Shown here piece by piece: positions 36,574 through 44,743 of a stretch of 64,000 bases of DNA. The notes below the pieces were generated by a model that worked only from the letters and a program-made list of their open reading frames with translations, had not been told where the DNA came from and did not search any database. Each line of letters begins with the position of its first letter. The stretch's first letter is position 1. Source of the DNA: JABDKJ01 sp964609215 (GTDB taxonomy: Bacteria; Bacteroidota; Bacteroidia; Flavobacteriales_D; JABDKJ01). Location of the stretch: the NCBI GenBank assembly GCA_964609215.1, contig CAZSQZ010000007.1, forward strand, positions 62,001 to 126,000, read 5' to 3'. Made by a program: the position numbers and the translations under genes.

Positions 36574-36628
36574 AATCTTTTACACATAAATCACAACAGT
36601 CTTTTTAAGGTCGAACAAGTTCAACCTT

Positions 36629-36813
36629 GATCATTTTACGAAATTTAGACGGGTTTTGTTATACTAAAGCCTTTAGGCAAAGCTTTTTAGCTAGAATAAA
36701 AGAGGTGAAAGCCTAATCTTTAGTTAGTTCATTTTACAAATTGAATTCAGCATCTCTTTCTTTCAATTATTCAACGAACTCTATCTGTTAAATCAAAAGT
36801 TTATTTTCGTTAC
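36629..36813. other. intergenic region, no gene seen
   Basis: This AT-rich spacer separates the giant T9SS gene (minus) from the EgtE-like gene (plus) and must contain both promoters. TATTTTCG just upstream of ATG 36814 is a one-mismatch -7 candidate. A short GC-poor hairpin (around 36662-36690) may be a weak structure; nothing else was recognised. Confidence 0.3.
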
Positions 36814-37860
36814 ATGATATATTTCGACACTCCTTCATCTGGACTTCTTTCTGAAAGCTCCAGAATGGCTTTAGATAAGTTTAATGCTGAGATGTCAATC
36901 AATTCTAGCAAGGTGTCTGCCTGGTTTAGAACTGAGCAGTTGCCTTTATTAAGAGAACTAGTATCTCAATTTGTGAATGCCTCATTGTCTGAGATTGCTC
37001 TTATTCCGAATACTTCATTTGGACTGAATACAGTTTTATCTTCTCTGAAAAACGTGAAGTCGGTATTATTATATGAAAAGGAATATTTGGGGCTCACCAT
37101 GCCATTTGACATGCGAGATTATTCCATTCATAAGTTCAATGATATTGATGGATATCAATGGGATAATGAATCAATAAAGAAAACATTATTGGAAAATGAA
37201 ATTCAACTCTTTGTTTTTTCCGCTGTTCAATGGCTAACGGGATATAGAGTTGATGTTTCAGATTTATGCACTTTTTGTAAGGAACATGGAATAATAAGTA
37301 TAGTCGATTATTCTCAGAGTCTAGGCTCTTTAAAATTATCTTTCAGCAATTCAGATATGGATGTGGCCTTATGCAGCAATTACAAATGGATGAATGCGGG
37401 TTTTGGAAGTGGTTTAATGTTTGCTAAGGGTAGTTTTCTGCAAAATTATAAGCCTTTACTTGCTGGCTATAATAGTGCTGCACCAGATTTTGATTTCGAT
37501 AATTTTAAATCCAGTATTAGATGCTATGAACCTGGGCATTTAAACCTTCATGCATTTTCTGCTTTAATTCCAGCTTTAGAACACAAGTTGGAATTTGGAA
37601 TAGGTAAAATGGAAGCACACAATATATCATTAAGCAATACATTCATTGAAGAAGTCTTAAAAATTGGTTTTGAAATAGTTGGGGATAAAAATAATAGATC
37701 ATCAATTGTGATTTTAAAAAACAAGGATGGTCTAAAAAGTTATCTGGATCAAAATCAAATTGCCTGCCAAGAAAGAGGGGTTGGAATAAGATTTGGTTTT
37801 CATTATCACAACTCAGAAGATGAAATTCATGAGTGCGTTAAAGTACTATCCCAATTCTAG
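36814..37860 (+). CDS. class V aminotransferase, EgtE-like candidate
   Basis: A 348-residue PLP enzyme of the class V (cysteine desulfurase/kynureninase) fold. D165 in SIVDYSQSLG and the PLP lysine K191 in CSNYKWMNAGFGSGLMF are visible, as is the N-terminal FDTPSSGLLS motif. It converges with the egtB-egtD-DUF427 operon with 1 nt between stops. Class V enzymes next to egtB/egtD commonly act as EgtE, the lyase that cleaves hercynylcysteine sulfoxide to ergothioneine. The enzyme fold is solid; the EgtE role is inferred from context. Confidence 0.8.
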   Translation: MIYFDTPSSGLLSESSRMALDKFNAEMSINSSKVSAWFRTEQLPLLRELVSQFVNASLSEIALIPNTSFGLNTVLSSLKNVKSVLLYEKEYLGLTMPFDMRDYSIHKFNDIDGYQWDNESIKKTLLENEIQLFVFSAVQWLTGYRVDVSDLCTFCKEHGIISIVDYSQSLGSLKLSFSNSDMDVALCSNYKWMNAGFGSGLMFAKGSFLQNYKPLLAGYNSAAPDFDFDNFKSSIRCYEPGHLNLHAFSALIPALEHKLEFGIGKMEAHNISLSNTFIEEVLKIGFEIVGDKNNRSSIVILKNKDGLKSYLDQNQIACQERGVGIRFGFHYHNSEDEIHECVKVLSQF

Positions 37861-37861
37861 T

Positions 37862-38143
37862 TTACTCCTTAATTTCTACTCCTTTCCAAAAAGCAACTTT
37901 TCCTTCTATTGATTTTGCGAGTTCAGAAACTTCTGGGTAATACCATGCAGCATCTTCATTCTTTTCTCCATTCACCTGAAGTGTGTAATAATTTGCGGTA
38001 CCCTTCCAATTGCAAACGGTATGAGTCTCTGAATCTGTAAAAAACTCCTTTTTAATAGAGTCCGCAGGAAAATAATGATTCCCTTCTATCACCACAGTAT
38101 CATCGCTTTCAGCGATTATTTGATTATTCCAAATTGCTTTCAT
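37862..38143 (-). CDS. DUF427 domain protein
   Basis: A 93-residue protein matching the DUF427 pattern: MKAIWNNQIIAESDDTVVIEGNHYFPADSIKKEFFTDSETHTVCNWKGTANYYTLQVNGE...AAWYYPEV...KVAFWKGVE. The family has no established reaction. It is the third gene of the egtB-egtD operon, starting directly at the egtD stop, which suggests a link to ergothioneine or thiol metabolism. No signal peptide. Confidence 0.88.
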   Translation of the reverse strand: MKAIWNNQIIAESDDTVVIEGNHYFPADSIKKEFFTDSETHTVCNWKGTANYYTLQVNGEKNEDAAWYYPEVSELAKSIEGKVAFWKGVEIKE

Positions 38144-39076
38144 CTAATTAACTAACAAGTAATCGCTAAAATAGTTTCTTTTATCGCTGAATATTTTTTC
38201 AATCCTAAAATTAGATTCAGCTGTAATATCTCTAATCACATCATCATCGTATTTTCTTGAAATCTCGGTGTGAATTCTTTCTCCTTCCTTAAAGTGAAAT
38301 ACTTTTCCAATCTTTTTGATACTTACAGACTGCTCGCACATACTCTCCAAATAACTATAAGCAATTCCTTTTTCTTCGCTGTATTCAGGTGCGTGTTTGA
38401 ACTGACTTAAATCGAAATCCGCTTCCAGTTCTTTATTTATTCGGTTCAACAGATTCAAATTGAAATCTCTTGAAAATCCTTGGGTATCATTATAAGCAGG
38501 CAAGACAATAGATTTAGACTTCTTTCTATCCACTCCTAAAATGAGTTTATCTCCTTTATTCAGAACTGCGCTTAACTGATTAATGAATTTCTTGGAATGC
38601 TCATCCAGAAGGTTGCCAATATTAGATCCTAAGAAAAGAACAATCTTTCTTTTCTCATTTTTTAATGTTTTCAAGACTTGGAAATACTCACCTTGCTTTC
38701 CTTCTACTTTTAACCAAGCTAATTCAGATTCCAGTCTTTTTTCAATATTGGAAATAGCATGTGATGAAATATCAATGGGTTTGTAAACAAAGTTTAAACC
38801 TTTCATTTCGGACAACAGCTCTATTGTTTTTGTTCCGTCTCCCGCTCCTAATTCAATCAATTCAAACTCAATATTATCGACATCTATAGAACGAACAATG
38901 TCCTTTGCTTGCTCGCTTAGAATTTCATATTCGCAGTTGGTGAGATAATACTCCGGCATATTCATAATCTTAACAAAGATTTGATCGCCAATTTCATCGT
39001 AAAAATATTTAGATGATAGACTTTTTTGTTGAGCACTTAGCCCTAGATCTACATCTTTTGCAAATTCTGTATTCAT
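38144..39076 (-). CDS. egtD: L-histidine N-alpha-methyltransferase
   Basis: A 310-residue SAM-dependent methyltransferase of the EgtD family (DUF2260-type), which trimethylates histidine to hercynine, the first step of ergothioneine synthesis. Visible features: the N-terminal SSKYFYDEIGDQIFVKIMNMPEYYLTNCEYEIL, the SAM-binding FELIELGAGDGTKTIELL, FLGSNIGNLLDE and a C-terminal substrate region ending RNYFSDYLLVN. Length fits the family. It lies 3 nt after egtB and directly abuts the DUF427 gene, so all three form an operon. Confidence 0.93.
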   Translation of the reverse strand: MNTEFAKDVDLGLSAQQKSLSSKYFYDEIGDQIFVKIMNMPEYYLTNCEYEILSEQAKDIVRSIDVDNIEFELIELGAGDGTKTIELLSEMKGLNFVYKPIDISSHAISNIEKRLESELAWLKVEGKQGEYFQVLKTLKNEKRKIVLFLGSNIGNLLDEHSKKFINQLSAVLNKGDKLILGVDRKKSKSIVLPAYNDTQGFSRDFNLNLLNRINKELEADFDLSQFKHAPEYSEEKGIAYSYLESMCEQSVSIKKIGKVFHFKEGERIHTEISRKYDDDVIRDITAESNFRIEKIFSDKRNYFSDYLLVN

Positions 39077-39079
39077 TAA

Positions 39080-40249
39080 TTATCTCACTAATCTTATTCC
39101 ACTAAACTGCCATTGAAAATGTGGCTGGAAGAAATTTCTATATGTCTTGCGACTATGTTCGTGACTTGTAGCTGCAGAAGCACCTCTAAGAACCATTTGA
39201 TTGATCATGAACTTACCATTATACTCTCCTATTGCTCCAGGAGCAATCTTAAACCCAGGGTATGGTAAATAGGCACTATTACACCATTCCCATCTTGTTC
39301 CCCACTCTATTTTATCAGATGCTACTTCCCATTCAAATTCAGTTGGTAATCTCATTCCCTTCCACCTCGCAAAAGCATCAGCCTCATAAAAAGAAATATG
39401 ACAAAGCACAGCGTCTCTATTGAGTTTTTCCAAGCCGGAAAGAGTATATGAATACCACTCTTTGTTTATTTTATGCCAATACAAGGGTTGTTTAATATTT
39501 TCTTCTTTTAACCAAGACCAAGCATCATCTAGCCATAATTCAAACCTGTTATAGCCATCATCCTCTATAAACTCTAAATACTCCTGATTAGACACTAAAA
39601 CATTTCGAATTTGAAAATTCTGAATATAGGTTTTATGCCTGTTCAACTCATTATCATAGCAAAAGTCATGACCTTGATGACCAATCTCATATACTCCTTC
39701 TTCGATAGTCAACCATTCAGGTTTTACTTGAACATCATTAACAAGATTGGTTGTATCGTATACCGGAAAGGTAGGGTTTGTGCCGAGTATATACTTAACA
39801 TCAGTCTTTAGTAGTTCTTGATGTTGTTGTTCATGATTAATTCCTAGCTCAACAACCTCTAGTAATTCAGGACTTATGTCTCCAGTATTAAATAATTTAA
39901 GAACCTCTTCAGTAATATGCTTTCTGTAATTATATACTTCTTCTACACCAGGTCTGGTTATATTTCCTCTATTTGCCCTAAAAACCATTGTCCCCACACT
40001 TTTATAGTATGAATTGAACAGAAAGGAAAATTGTGGGTCATATTCCAGATAAGAACTGTTATACTTTTTTAAGACAAATTCCTCAAAGAACCAGCTGGTA
40101 TGTCCCAAATGCCATTTTGCTGGACTTACAAAAGGCACTGGTTGGGGAATATAATCCTCTACCTTAAGCTTTCTTGTAAAGGTTTCGGTAGCCGAACGCA
40201 CCTCGGAAAATTTCAATTTTATTTTTTGATCTATTTTTTCTTCTACCAT
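39080..40249 (-). CDS. egtB: ergothioneine biosynthesis sulfoxide synthase EgtB
   Basis: A 389-residue non-haem iron enzyme that couples hercynine to a thiol substrate and forms the sulfoxide. The N-terminal DinB-like domain carries the iron ligands: H47/H50 in KWHLGHTSWFFEEF and H139/H143 in NHEQQHQELLKTD. The C-terminal half is an FGE-sulfatase-type domain (MRLPTEFEWEVASDKIEWGTRWEWCNSAYLPYPGF...FFQPHFQWQFSGIRLVR). It is the first gene of the egtB-egtD-DUF427 operon; GGAG lies about 12 nt upstream of the ATG. No egtA or egtC is nearby, which bears on whether it uses cysteine or gamma-glutamylcysteine. Confidence 0.94.
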   Translation of the reverse strand: MVEEKIDQKIKLKFSEVRSATETFTRKLKVEDYIPQPVPFVSPAKWHLGHTSWFFEEFVLKKYNSSYLEYDPQFSFLFNSYYKSVGTMVFRANRGNITRPGVEEVYNYRKHITEEVLKLFNTGDISPELLEVVELGINHEQQHQELLKTDVKYILGTNPTFPVYDTTNLVNDVQVKPEWLTIEEGVYEIGHQGHDFCYDNELNRHKTYIQNFQIRNVLVSNQEYLEFIEDDGYNRFELWLDDAWSWLKEENIKQPLYWHKINKEWYSYTLSGLEKLNRDAVLCHISFYEADAFARWKGMRLPTEFEWEVASDKIEWGTRWEWCNSAYLPYPGFKIAPGAIGEYNGKFMINQMVLRGASAATSHEHSRKTYRNFFQPHFQWQFSGIRLVR

Positions 40250-40425
40250 TTATAATGTTAAGCTCCTTTTGCTTGATTTATTTCAGAGTAAATTTGATAG
40301 GCACGTTTTGCGATGCTAAAGGTATAAATTCTTGGCCTCCTGATTCCAAGATAATAGTGCAAAAAAGGAAGGAACATGATCTAATTTCATGATTCTCCTT
40401 AATTTCACCACAAAATAAGTTGATT

Positions 40426-41112
40426 ATGGCAGCAATTACAAAGCGGAATCTGGACTTCCTTAAAAAACTATCTAAAAATAATAATCGCGATTGGTTTCAG
40501 GATAATAAGGACTGGTATACCGAATCACATGAAAATATGATCGCCTTTTCCGACAAAGTATTAAATGGCTTGTGCAAGATGGATGAATTGGTAACAGAAA
40601 CGGGAAAAAAGGCGATTTACAGAATTTATAGAGATGTTAGATTTTCTAAAGATAAGTCCCCATATAAAACGCACTGGGGAATGATTTATAAAAGATTGGG
40701 AGCCGAAAGAAGAGGAAGTTATTATATCCATATCAAACCCGGTGAAATGATGATTGGCGGTGGATTTTATAAACCGGAGCCCAAAGATTTAAAATTAATA
40801 AGAGCTCAAATTGCCCAGGAGCCAAAACGCTTTAGAAAAGTACTCAATGCCAAGAAATTTAAGGACACTTTTGGAGAATTAAGAGGTGAACAAGTAAAAA
40901 CCGCACCTAAAGGTTATGATAAAGAACATCCAGCAATTGACCTTTTAAAATTCAAATCATTCTATGTTTTTAAGGACTTTACAGATAAACAGGCCTTGGA
41001 TAAAGATTTTCACAAAGAAGCTATAAAGTGTTTTAAGAATATAAGGCCCTATTTCGATTACATGACCGAAATTCTAACACATGATTTAAATGGAGAATCT
41101 TTGTTGAAATAA
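40426..41112 (+). CDS. DUF2461 family protein
   Basis: A 228-residue soluble protein with the DUF2461 pattern: LDFLKKLSKNNNRDWFQDNKDWY...AIYRIYRDVRFSKDKSPYKTHWGMIYKR...YYIHIKPGEMMIGGGFYKPEPKDLKLIR. The family is widespread with no confirmed function. ATG 40426 is preferred over TTG 40420. It lies upstream of the His-rich OmpA gene, which has its own promoter. Confidence 0.87.
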   Translation: MAAITKRNLDFLKKLSKNNNRDWFQDNKDWYTESHENMIAFSDKVLNGLCKMDELVTETGKKAIYRIYRDVRFSKDKSPYKTHWGMIYKRLGAERRGSYYIHIKPGEMMIGGGFYKPEPKDLKLIRAQIAQEPKRFRKVLNAKKFKDTFGELRGEQVKTAPKGYDKEHPAIDLLKFKSFYVFKDFTDKQALDKDFHKEAIKCFKNIRPYFDYMTEILTHDLNGESLLK

Positions 41113-41147
41113 TTTTCAAGAACTTTTAATTATAATTTAAGAGCTAA

Positions 41148-41155
41148 TATATTTG
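41148..41155 (+). promoter_or_regulatory. -7 promoter element TATATTTG
   Basis: An exact TAnnTTTG match lies 17 nt before ATG 41173 of the His-rich OmpA gene. The same element precedes its paralogue at 16793. Confidence 0.45.
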
Positions 41156-41172
41156 CGCAAATAATTTTAGGA

Positions 41173-41871
41173 ATGTCGGAACATCAGGAAATTGAAACGC
41201 AAGGTGCGGAAAAAAAGCCTTTTGGTAATAAGTTTATCTTACCTCTTATACTTCTAACTGGGCTTTTTGTAGTTTTTTATTTTATCAATCATGCATCTGA
41301 AGGACATGATCATCATGGAGACGCTCATCATACGGAATCACATGATGCAGACCATCATGACCACGATGCTCACATGGATAATGAACATGATCACAGTGAT
41401 CATCACGACCACGATCACGATGATCATCATCATGAGGAAACTGGAAATGAGATGGAAAAAAATGATGGCTTGAGCTTTGAGGAAAATTCCTGGGCATGGT
41501 CAATACATAATTACTTAGCAAATGGAACTGGAGAATCAAGTTACACTTTAGATAAAATTTCTTACGAAGGTGAAGAGCTAAGTGCAGAAGGGGCTGCTCA
41601 ATTGGATCAATTAGCGAAGCTATTAAATGCTTACCCAGATATGAAGGTAGTTGTGAAAGGACATTCTAGATTGGGTGATAATGCCGCAGAAAAAACGGCT
41701 AACAAAGTTAGTTCTAAAGCTCGTGCCTTATGGGTTCAAGGAAAATTAGCGAATAGAAATGTTTCTGGAAAACAAATGAAGGCAAAGGGAATCGGAGGAA
41801 ATGAGCTCTTAAATGGAGTTGATCCAAAGGATATGTCTCAGAGAAGAGTTACCATTCAGTTTGAGCAATAA
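41173..41871 (+). CDS. His-rich membrane-anchored OmpA-family protein
   Basis: A 232-residue protein: short cytoplasmic N-terminus, a membrane helix (FILPLILLTGLFVVFYFI), a His/Asp-rich linker (about residues 38-92, with HDHHGDAHHTESHDADHHDHDAH and similar), then an OmpA-like domain closely similar to the lipoprotein at 16793 (AAQLDQLAKLLNAYPDMKVVVKGHSRLGDNAAEKTANKVSSKARALWVQGKL...SQRRVTIQFEQ). The His/Asp segment could bind zinc, nickel or other metals; that is an inference from composition. It has no lipobox, so it is inner-membrane anchored. A terminator follows. Confidence 0.82.
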   Translation: MSEHQEIETQGAEKKPFGNKFILPLILLTGLFVVFYFINHASEGHDHHGDAHHTESHDADHHDHDAHMDNEHDHSDHHDHDHDDHHHEETGNEMEKNDGLSFEENSWAWSIHNYLANGTGESSYTLDKISYEGEELSAEGAAQLDQLAKLLNAYPDMKVVVKGHSRLGDNAAEKTANKVSSKARALWVQGKLANRNVSGKQMKAKGIGGNELLNGVDPKDMSQRRVTIQFEQ

Positions 41872-41895
41872 GACCAGTAATTTCTGAAATTCTTG

Positions 41896-41924
41896 AAGCC
41901 ACAGTGACTTGTGGCTTTTTTTTC
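41896..41924 (+). terminator. Rho-independent terminator
   Basis: The stem AAGCCACA / TGTGGCTT with a 6-nt loop and a long T run lies 24 nt after the His-rich OmpA stop. Confidence 0.82.
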
Positions 41925-42037
41925 GTCTATATATCTGGTAACGAAATTCAACTTATTGATTTATAGCTCCATAGAGACTTTATTTATCAATAAATAATAA
42001 ATTCGGTGCCTAATCATTAAATTAAACAGAATAACTT

Positions 42038-43534
42038 ATGTCATTCAATCTATTAGACATTGTAAAAGACCAATTCTCTGACTCCATGGTAAATAAGCTT
42101 GGGTCAATGGTTGGCGAAAGCGAAGGCGGCATTACGAAAGCCCTTTCAGGACTTATTCCAACAGTTGTTGGAACATTAGCAAGTAAAGCATCAGACGAAA
42201 AAGGTGCGACTGGACTTATTGATATGATCAAGAGCTCAGGTGCTGCGGATATGAACCCAGATGATTTATTTGGGGACAATAGCAGCGGTTTTATGGATAA
42301 AGCAGGCGGATTGGTTTCTGGCCTTTTCGGTGGAGAATCTGGAGGTATCATTGATAAGATTTCCTCTTTCGCTGGTTTAGGTAGATCAAGCTCTAGTTCT
42401 TTATTGGGAATCGTTTCCTCAATGGCGATGGGCGCATTAGGAAAGCATGTAATTGGTAATGGAATAACTGGGAAAGCTCTTTCTGGTTTGTTAGGAGGAC
42501 AGAGTAAGGGAATTTTAGGTGCTATTCCAGGTGGATTGGGTGACCTAGTTGGAAACCTTGGTTTAGGAAAACTAGGAGATTTAGCTGGTGATGCTATGGG
42601 AGCAGTAACTGGAGCAGCAGGTTCTGTTGCAGGATCGGCTTCAGATGCAGTTAAAGGAGCAGCTGGGGCTGCAAGTGGAGCTGTTAAAGGTGCTGCAGGC
42701 GCAGCAGGAAAAGTAGCAAGTGGAGCAGCGGATATGGCTGGTGATGTTGCTGGAGCTGCAGTAAGCGGTGGAAAGAAAGCTATTCGTTGGATACTTCCTC
42801 TTCTTTTGGTTCTTGCTGTTGCAAGCTATTTCGGATTTGATGCTTGCAATGCAGCAAAAACTGCCGGAGATAAATTACAGAATGCGGGAGCTGCCGCAGT
42901 TGATGGAGCAGGTGAAATGGCTGATAAAGCTGGAGATATGGCTGGTGATGCTGCGGGTGCAGTTGGAGATATGGCCGGAAAAGCAATGGATGCAGCAGGT
43001 GAAGCTGCAAGCGATTTAGGTGGTGCAATCATGGGGAAACTAGATGCTGCTGGAAACTGGATTTCAGATTTGGGAGAAGATATTAATCTAAGTTTTGGAG
43101 ATATTAATCTTACCGTAGGGGAAAAAAGTTCAGAAGCGAATCTTTATAATTTTCTAAATGGAAGTGCTTCAGTAAGCAATGATAAGTCTCAAGGGTGGTA
43201 TAACCTGGACAGGGTTTTCTTTCAAACAGGCTCGGCAAACTTAACTGAAGATTCTAAAGCACAGTTATCAAATATTGCAAGTATTCTTAAGAACTTCCCT
43301 AATGCTAATTTAAAATTGGGTGGTTACACTGATAACACTGGGAATGAAGCTGCAAATTTGAAACTGTCTCAAAGCAGAGCAGATGCTGCAATGGCACAGT
43401 TGGTTGCTTTAGGGATTGATGCTTCAAGATTAAGCGCAGAAGGATACGGAATTGCACATCCAAGAGCGACTAACGATACCCCAGAAGGAAGAGCTCAAAA
43501 TAGAAGAGTAGCTTTTAGAGTTACAGCGAAGTAA
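42038..43534 (+). CDS. DUF937 - membrane helix - OmpA fusion protein
   Basis: A 498-residue protein with an N-terminal DUF937/YidB-like helical domain (MSFNLLDIVKDQFSDSMVNKLGSMVGESEGGITKALSGLIPTVVGTLASK), a Gly/Ala-rich segment, a single membrane helix (about residues 250-266, WILPLLLVLAVASYFGF), an Ala/Gly/Asp amphipathic repeat region (AGEMADKAGDMAGDAAGAVGDMAGKAMDAAGEAA) and a complete OmpA domain (VFFQTGSANLTEDSKAQLSNIASILKNFPNANLKLGGYTDNTGNEAANLKLSQSRADAAMAQL...RAQNRRVAFRV). The helix would place DUF937 in the cytoplasm and OmpA at the cell wall. Its role is unknown. Confidence 0.82.
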   Translation: MSFNLLDIVKDQFSDSMVNKLGSMVGESEGGITKALSGLIPTVVGTLASKASDEKGATGLIDMIKSSGAADMNPDDLFGDNSSGFMDKAGGLVSGLFGGESGGIIDKISSFAGLGRSSSSSLLGIVSSMAMGALGKHVIGNGITGKALSGLLGGQSKGILGAIPGGLGDLVGNLGLGKLGDLAGDAMGAVTGAAGSVAGSASDAVKGAAGAASGAVKGAAGAAGKVASGAADMAGDVAGAAVSGGKKAIRWILPLLLVLAVASYFGFDACNAAKTAGDKLQNAGAAAVDGAGEMADKAGDMAGDAAGAVGDMAGKAMDAAGEAASDLGGAIMGKLDAAGNWISDLGEDINLSFGDINLTVGEKSSEANLYNFLNGSASVSNDKSQGWYNLDRVFFQTGSANLTEDSKAQLSNIASILKNFPNANLKLGGYTDNTGNEAANLKLSQSRADAAMAQLVALGIDASRLSAEGYGIAHPRATNDTPEGRAQNRRVAFRVTAK

Positions 43535-43557
43535 ACTCAAGCTATCAAATAATATTT

Positions 43558-43597
43558 AACCCCCAATTTGACCAGGAATGGTTGAATTGGGGGTTTA
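43558..43597 (+). terminator. probable Rho-independent terminator
   Basis: The perfect 11-bp stem AACCCCCAATT / AATTGGGGGTT (43558-43568 and 43585-43595), with additional pairing inside the loop (ACC/GGT), follows the DUF937-OmpA gene. The T run after it is short. Confidence 0.7.
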
Positions 43598-43961
43598 TCT
43601 TTTAATGTTGATCTCAAAAAATCATGAGCTTTAATTATTAGTTAAGGCAAGTCTGGTTCAAACGGTATTCAAATTAATTGATTTTTCGGCTATTATTGAA
43701 CCTTAATGGGTATAGATGGTTTGGATGGCTGAATAGGTTGTAAGAGCTCTTTATCCTTAAGATGTTCAAAATTTCTCCTTTTGAAATAAAGCTAGGCAAA
43801 CCTCAAATGACCTTGATAAGTATGTTATTGTTATTATTATGACGTTTTAACTCCAAAAAGCAAATAAACATCTTAATTGAATCAAAATGTAAATAGAGTT
43901 GCCTTTAACTCTTTAAACGGGTGTTAAAGCCTTAAATCCGCTATATTTGGTATATCATTAA
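43598..43961. other. gene-poor region ahead of the cassette array
   Basis: About 360 nt with no convincing gene. The longest ATG-initiated frame I followed here is 26 codons. It holds a small hairpin AGAGTT/AACTCT around 43897-43914 and, at the end, a promoter element beside the first cassette boundary. An attI-like or degraded attC half-site could lie in 43940-43965 (TATATCATTAAGTTG resembles the right ends of the array sites), but I cannot prove it. No integrase is seen. Confidence 0.4.
43942..43949 (+). promoter_or_regulatory. -7 promoter element TATATTTG at the array start
   Basis: An exact TAnnTTTG match lies 13 nt before the first cassette boundary (43962) and 37 nt before the first array ORF (43986). 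By position it could act like the Pc promoter of an integron and transcribe the following cassettes. Confidence 0.45.
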
Positions 43962-43985
43962 GTTGTGCATAATTAAACCAAACAT

Positions 43986-44738
43986 ATGGCAAAAAAGATA
44001 ACACCTGAAAAAACCGACAAAAGAACTTGCTTTGTAATTATGCCATTTGGAAATTGGTTCGATAATTATTACACAGAAATTTATAAACCTGCAATAATTA
44101 ACGCTGGACTTGAGCCTAAACGTGCAGACGATATTTACAGGCCAAGTACGATAGTTCAAGATATTTGGAATTATACTAAAGATGCTCAAATTGTTTTGGC
44201 TGATTTGACAGGTAAAAATGCAAACGTATTTTATGAACTCGGTCTTGCTCACGCATTGGCTAAACCTGCAATTTTAGTATCTAATTCGATGGATGATGTA
44301 CCATTTGATTTAAGAGCATTAAGAGTAATTGAGTATAATAAAAACAATAGCAATTGGGGAAATGTCTTAAAAGAGAAAATTGAAAAATCAATTCGAGAGA
44401 CTTTAGATTCACCTTTGAATTCTGTCCTACCTGCCTTTTTAAACATTGATGAATCAGATAAAACCGAAATCAAAATTTCCGAAAAAGATTTCTTAGAATT
44501 AAAAAGGGACTTGGAATTAATGAGAAATGAGATAAGGCATTCATCAAGACAAGGTCCTAAATTATCTGCAAGTGAGGCCAGAAGAAGAATAAAATTTTAT
44601 ATAGAAAACGGAATGCCAGCAGAAGAAATTATTGACCGAATCACATCAAGATATGGAATTAGTAAAAATTGGATTTCTCGTAGAATTGAGGAATATAGCA
44701 GTCAAAACTTATTTGACTCAAATGAAAATGATGAATAA
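43986..44738 (+). CDS. TIR/deoxyribosyltransferase-like protein with C-terminal HTH-like region
   Basis: A 250-residue soluble protein. Residues 12-130 form a Rossmann-like domain of the nucleoside 2-deoxyribosyltransferase/TIR-like type: RTCFVIMPFGNWFDNYYTEIYKPAIINAGLEPKRADDI...DIWNYTKDAQIVLADLTGKNANVFYELGLAHALAKPAILV. E84 in FYELGLAHA is at the position of the catalytic Glu of these enzymes. A Lys/Glu-rich helix and a putative helix-turn-helix (ARRRIKFYIENGMPAEEIIDRITSRYGISKNWISRRIEE) follow. Related domains bind or cleave nucleotides such as NAD in phage defence; function here is inferred. It is the first cassette gene. Confidence 0.72.
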   Translation: MAKKITPEKTDKRTCFVIMPFGNWFDNYYTEIYKPAIINAGLEPKRADDIYRPSTIVQDIWNYTKDAQIVLADLTGKNANVFYELGLAHALAKPAILVSNSMDDVPFDLRALRVIEYNKNNSNWGNVLKEKIEKSIRETLDSPLNSVLPAFLNIDESDKTEIKISEKDFLELKRDLELMRNEIRHSSRQGPKLSASEARRRIKFYIENGMPAEEIIDRITSRYGISKNWISRRIEEYSSQNLFDSNENDE

Positions 44739-44743
44739 ATAAC

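Noticed and set aside
41285..41539. ORFs opposite the His-rich segment
   Set aside because: They are low-complexity shadows of the His/Asp codons (GAT/CAT) in the OmpA gene.
42768..43032. Alternative ORFs inside the DUF937-OmpA gene
   Set aside because: They result from the repeated Gly/Ala codons of the real frame and have unnatural composition.
43598..43961. Integron integrase or attI ahead of the cassettes
   Set aside because: No ORF of useful length and no recombinase motif; the resemblance of 43951-43965 to the site right ends is too short to call attI.
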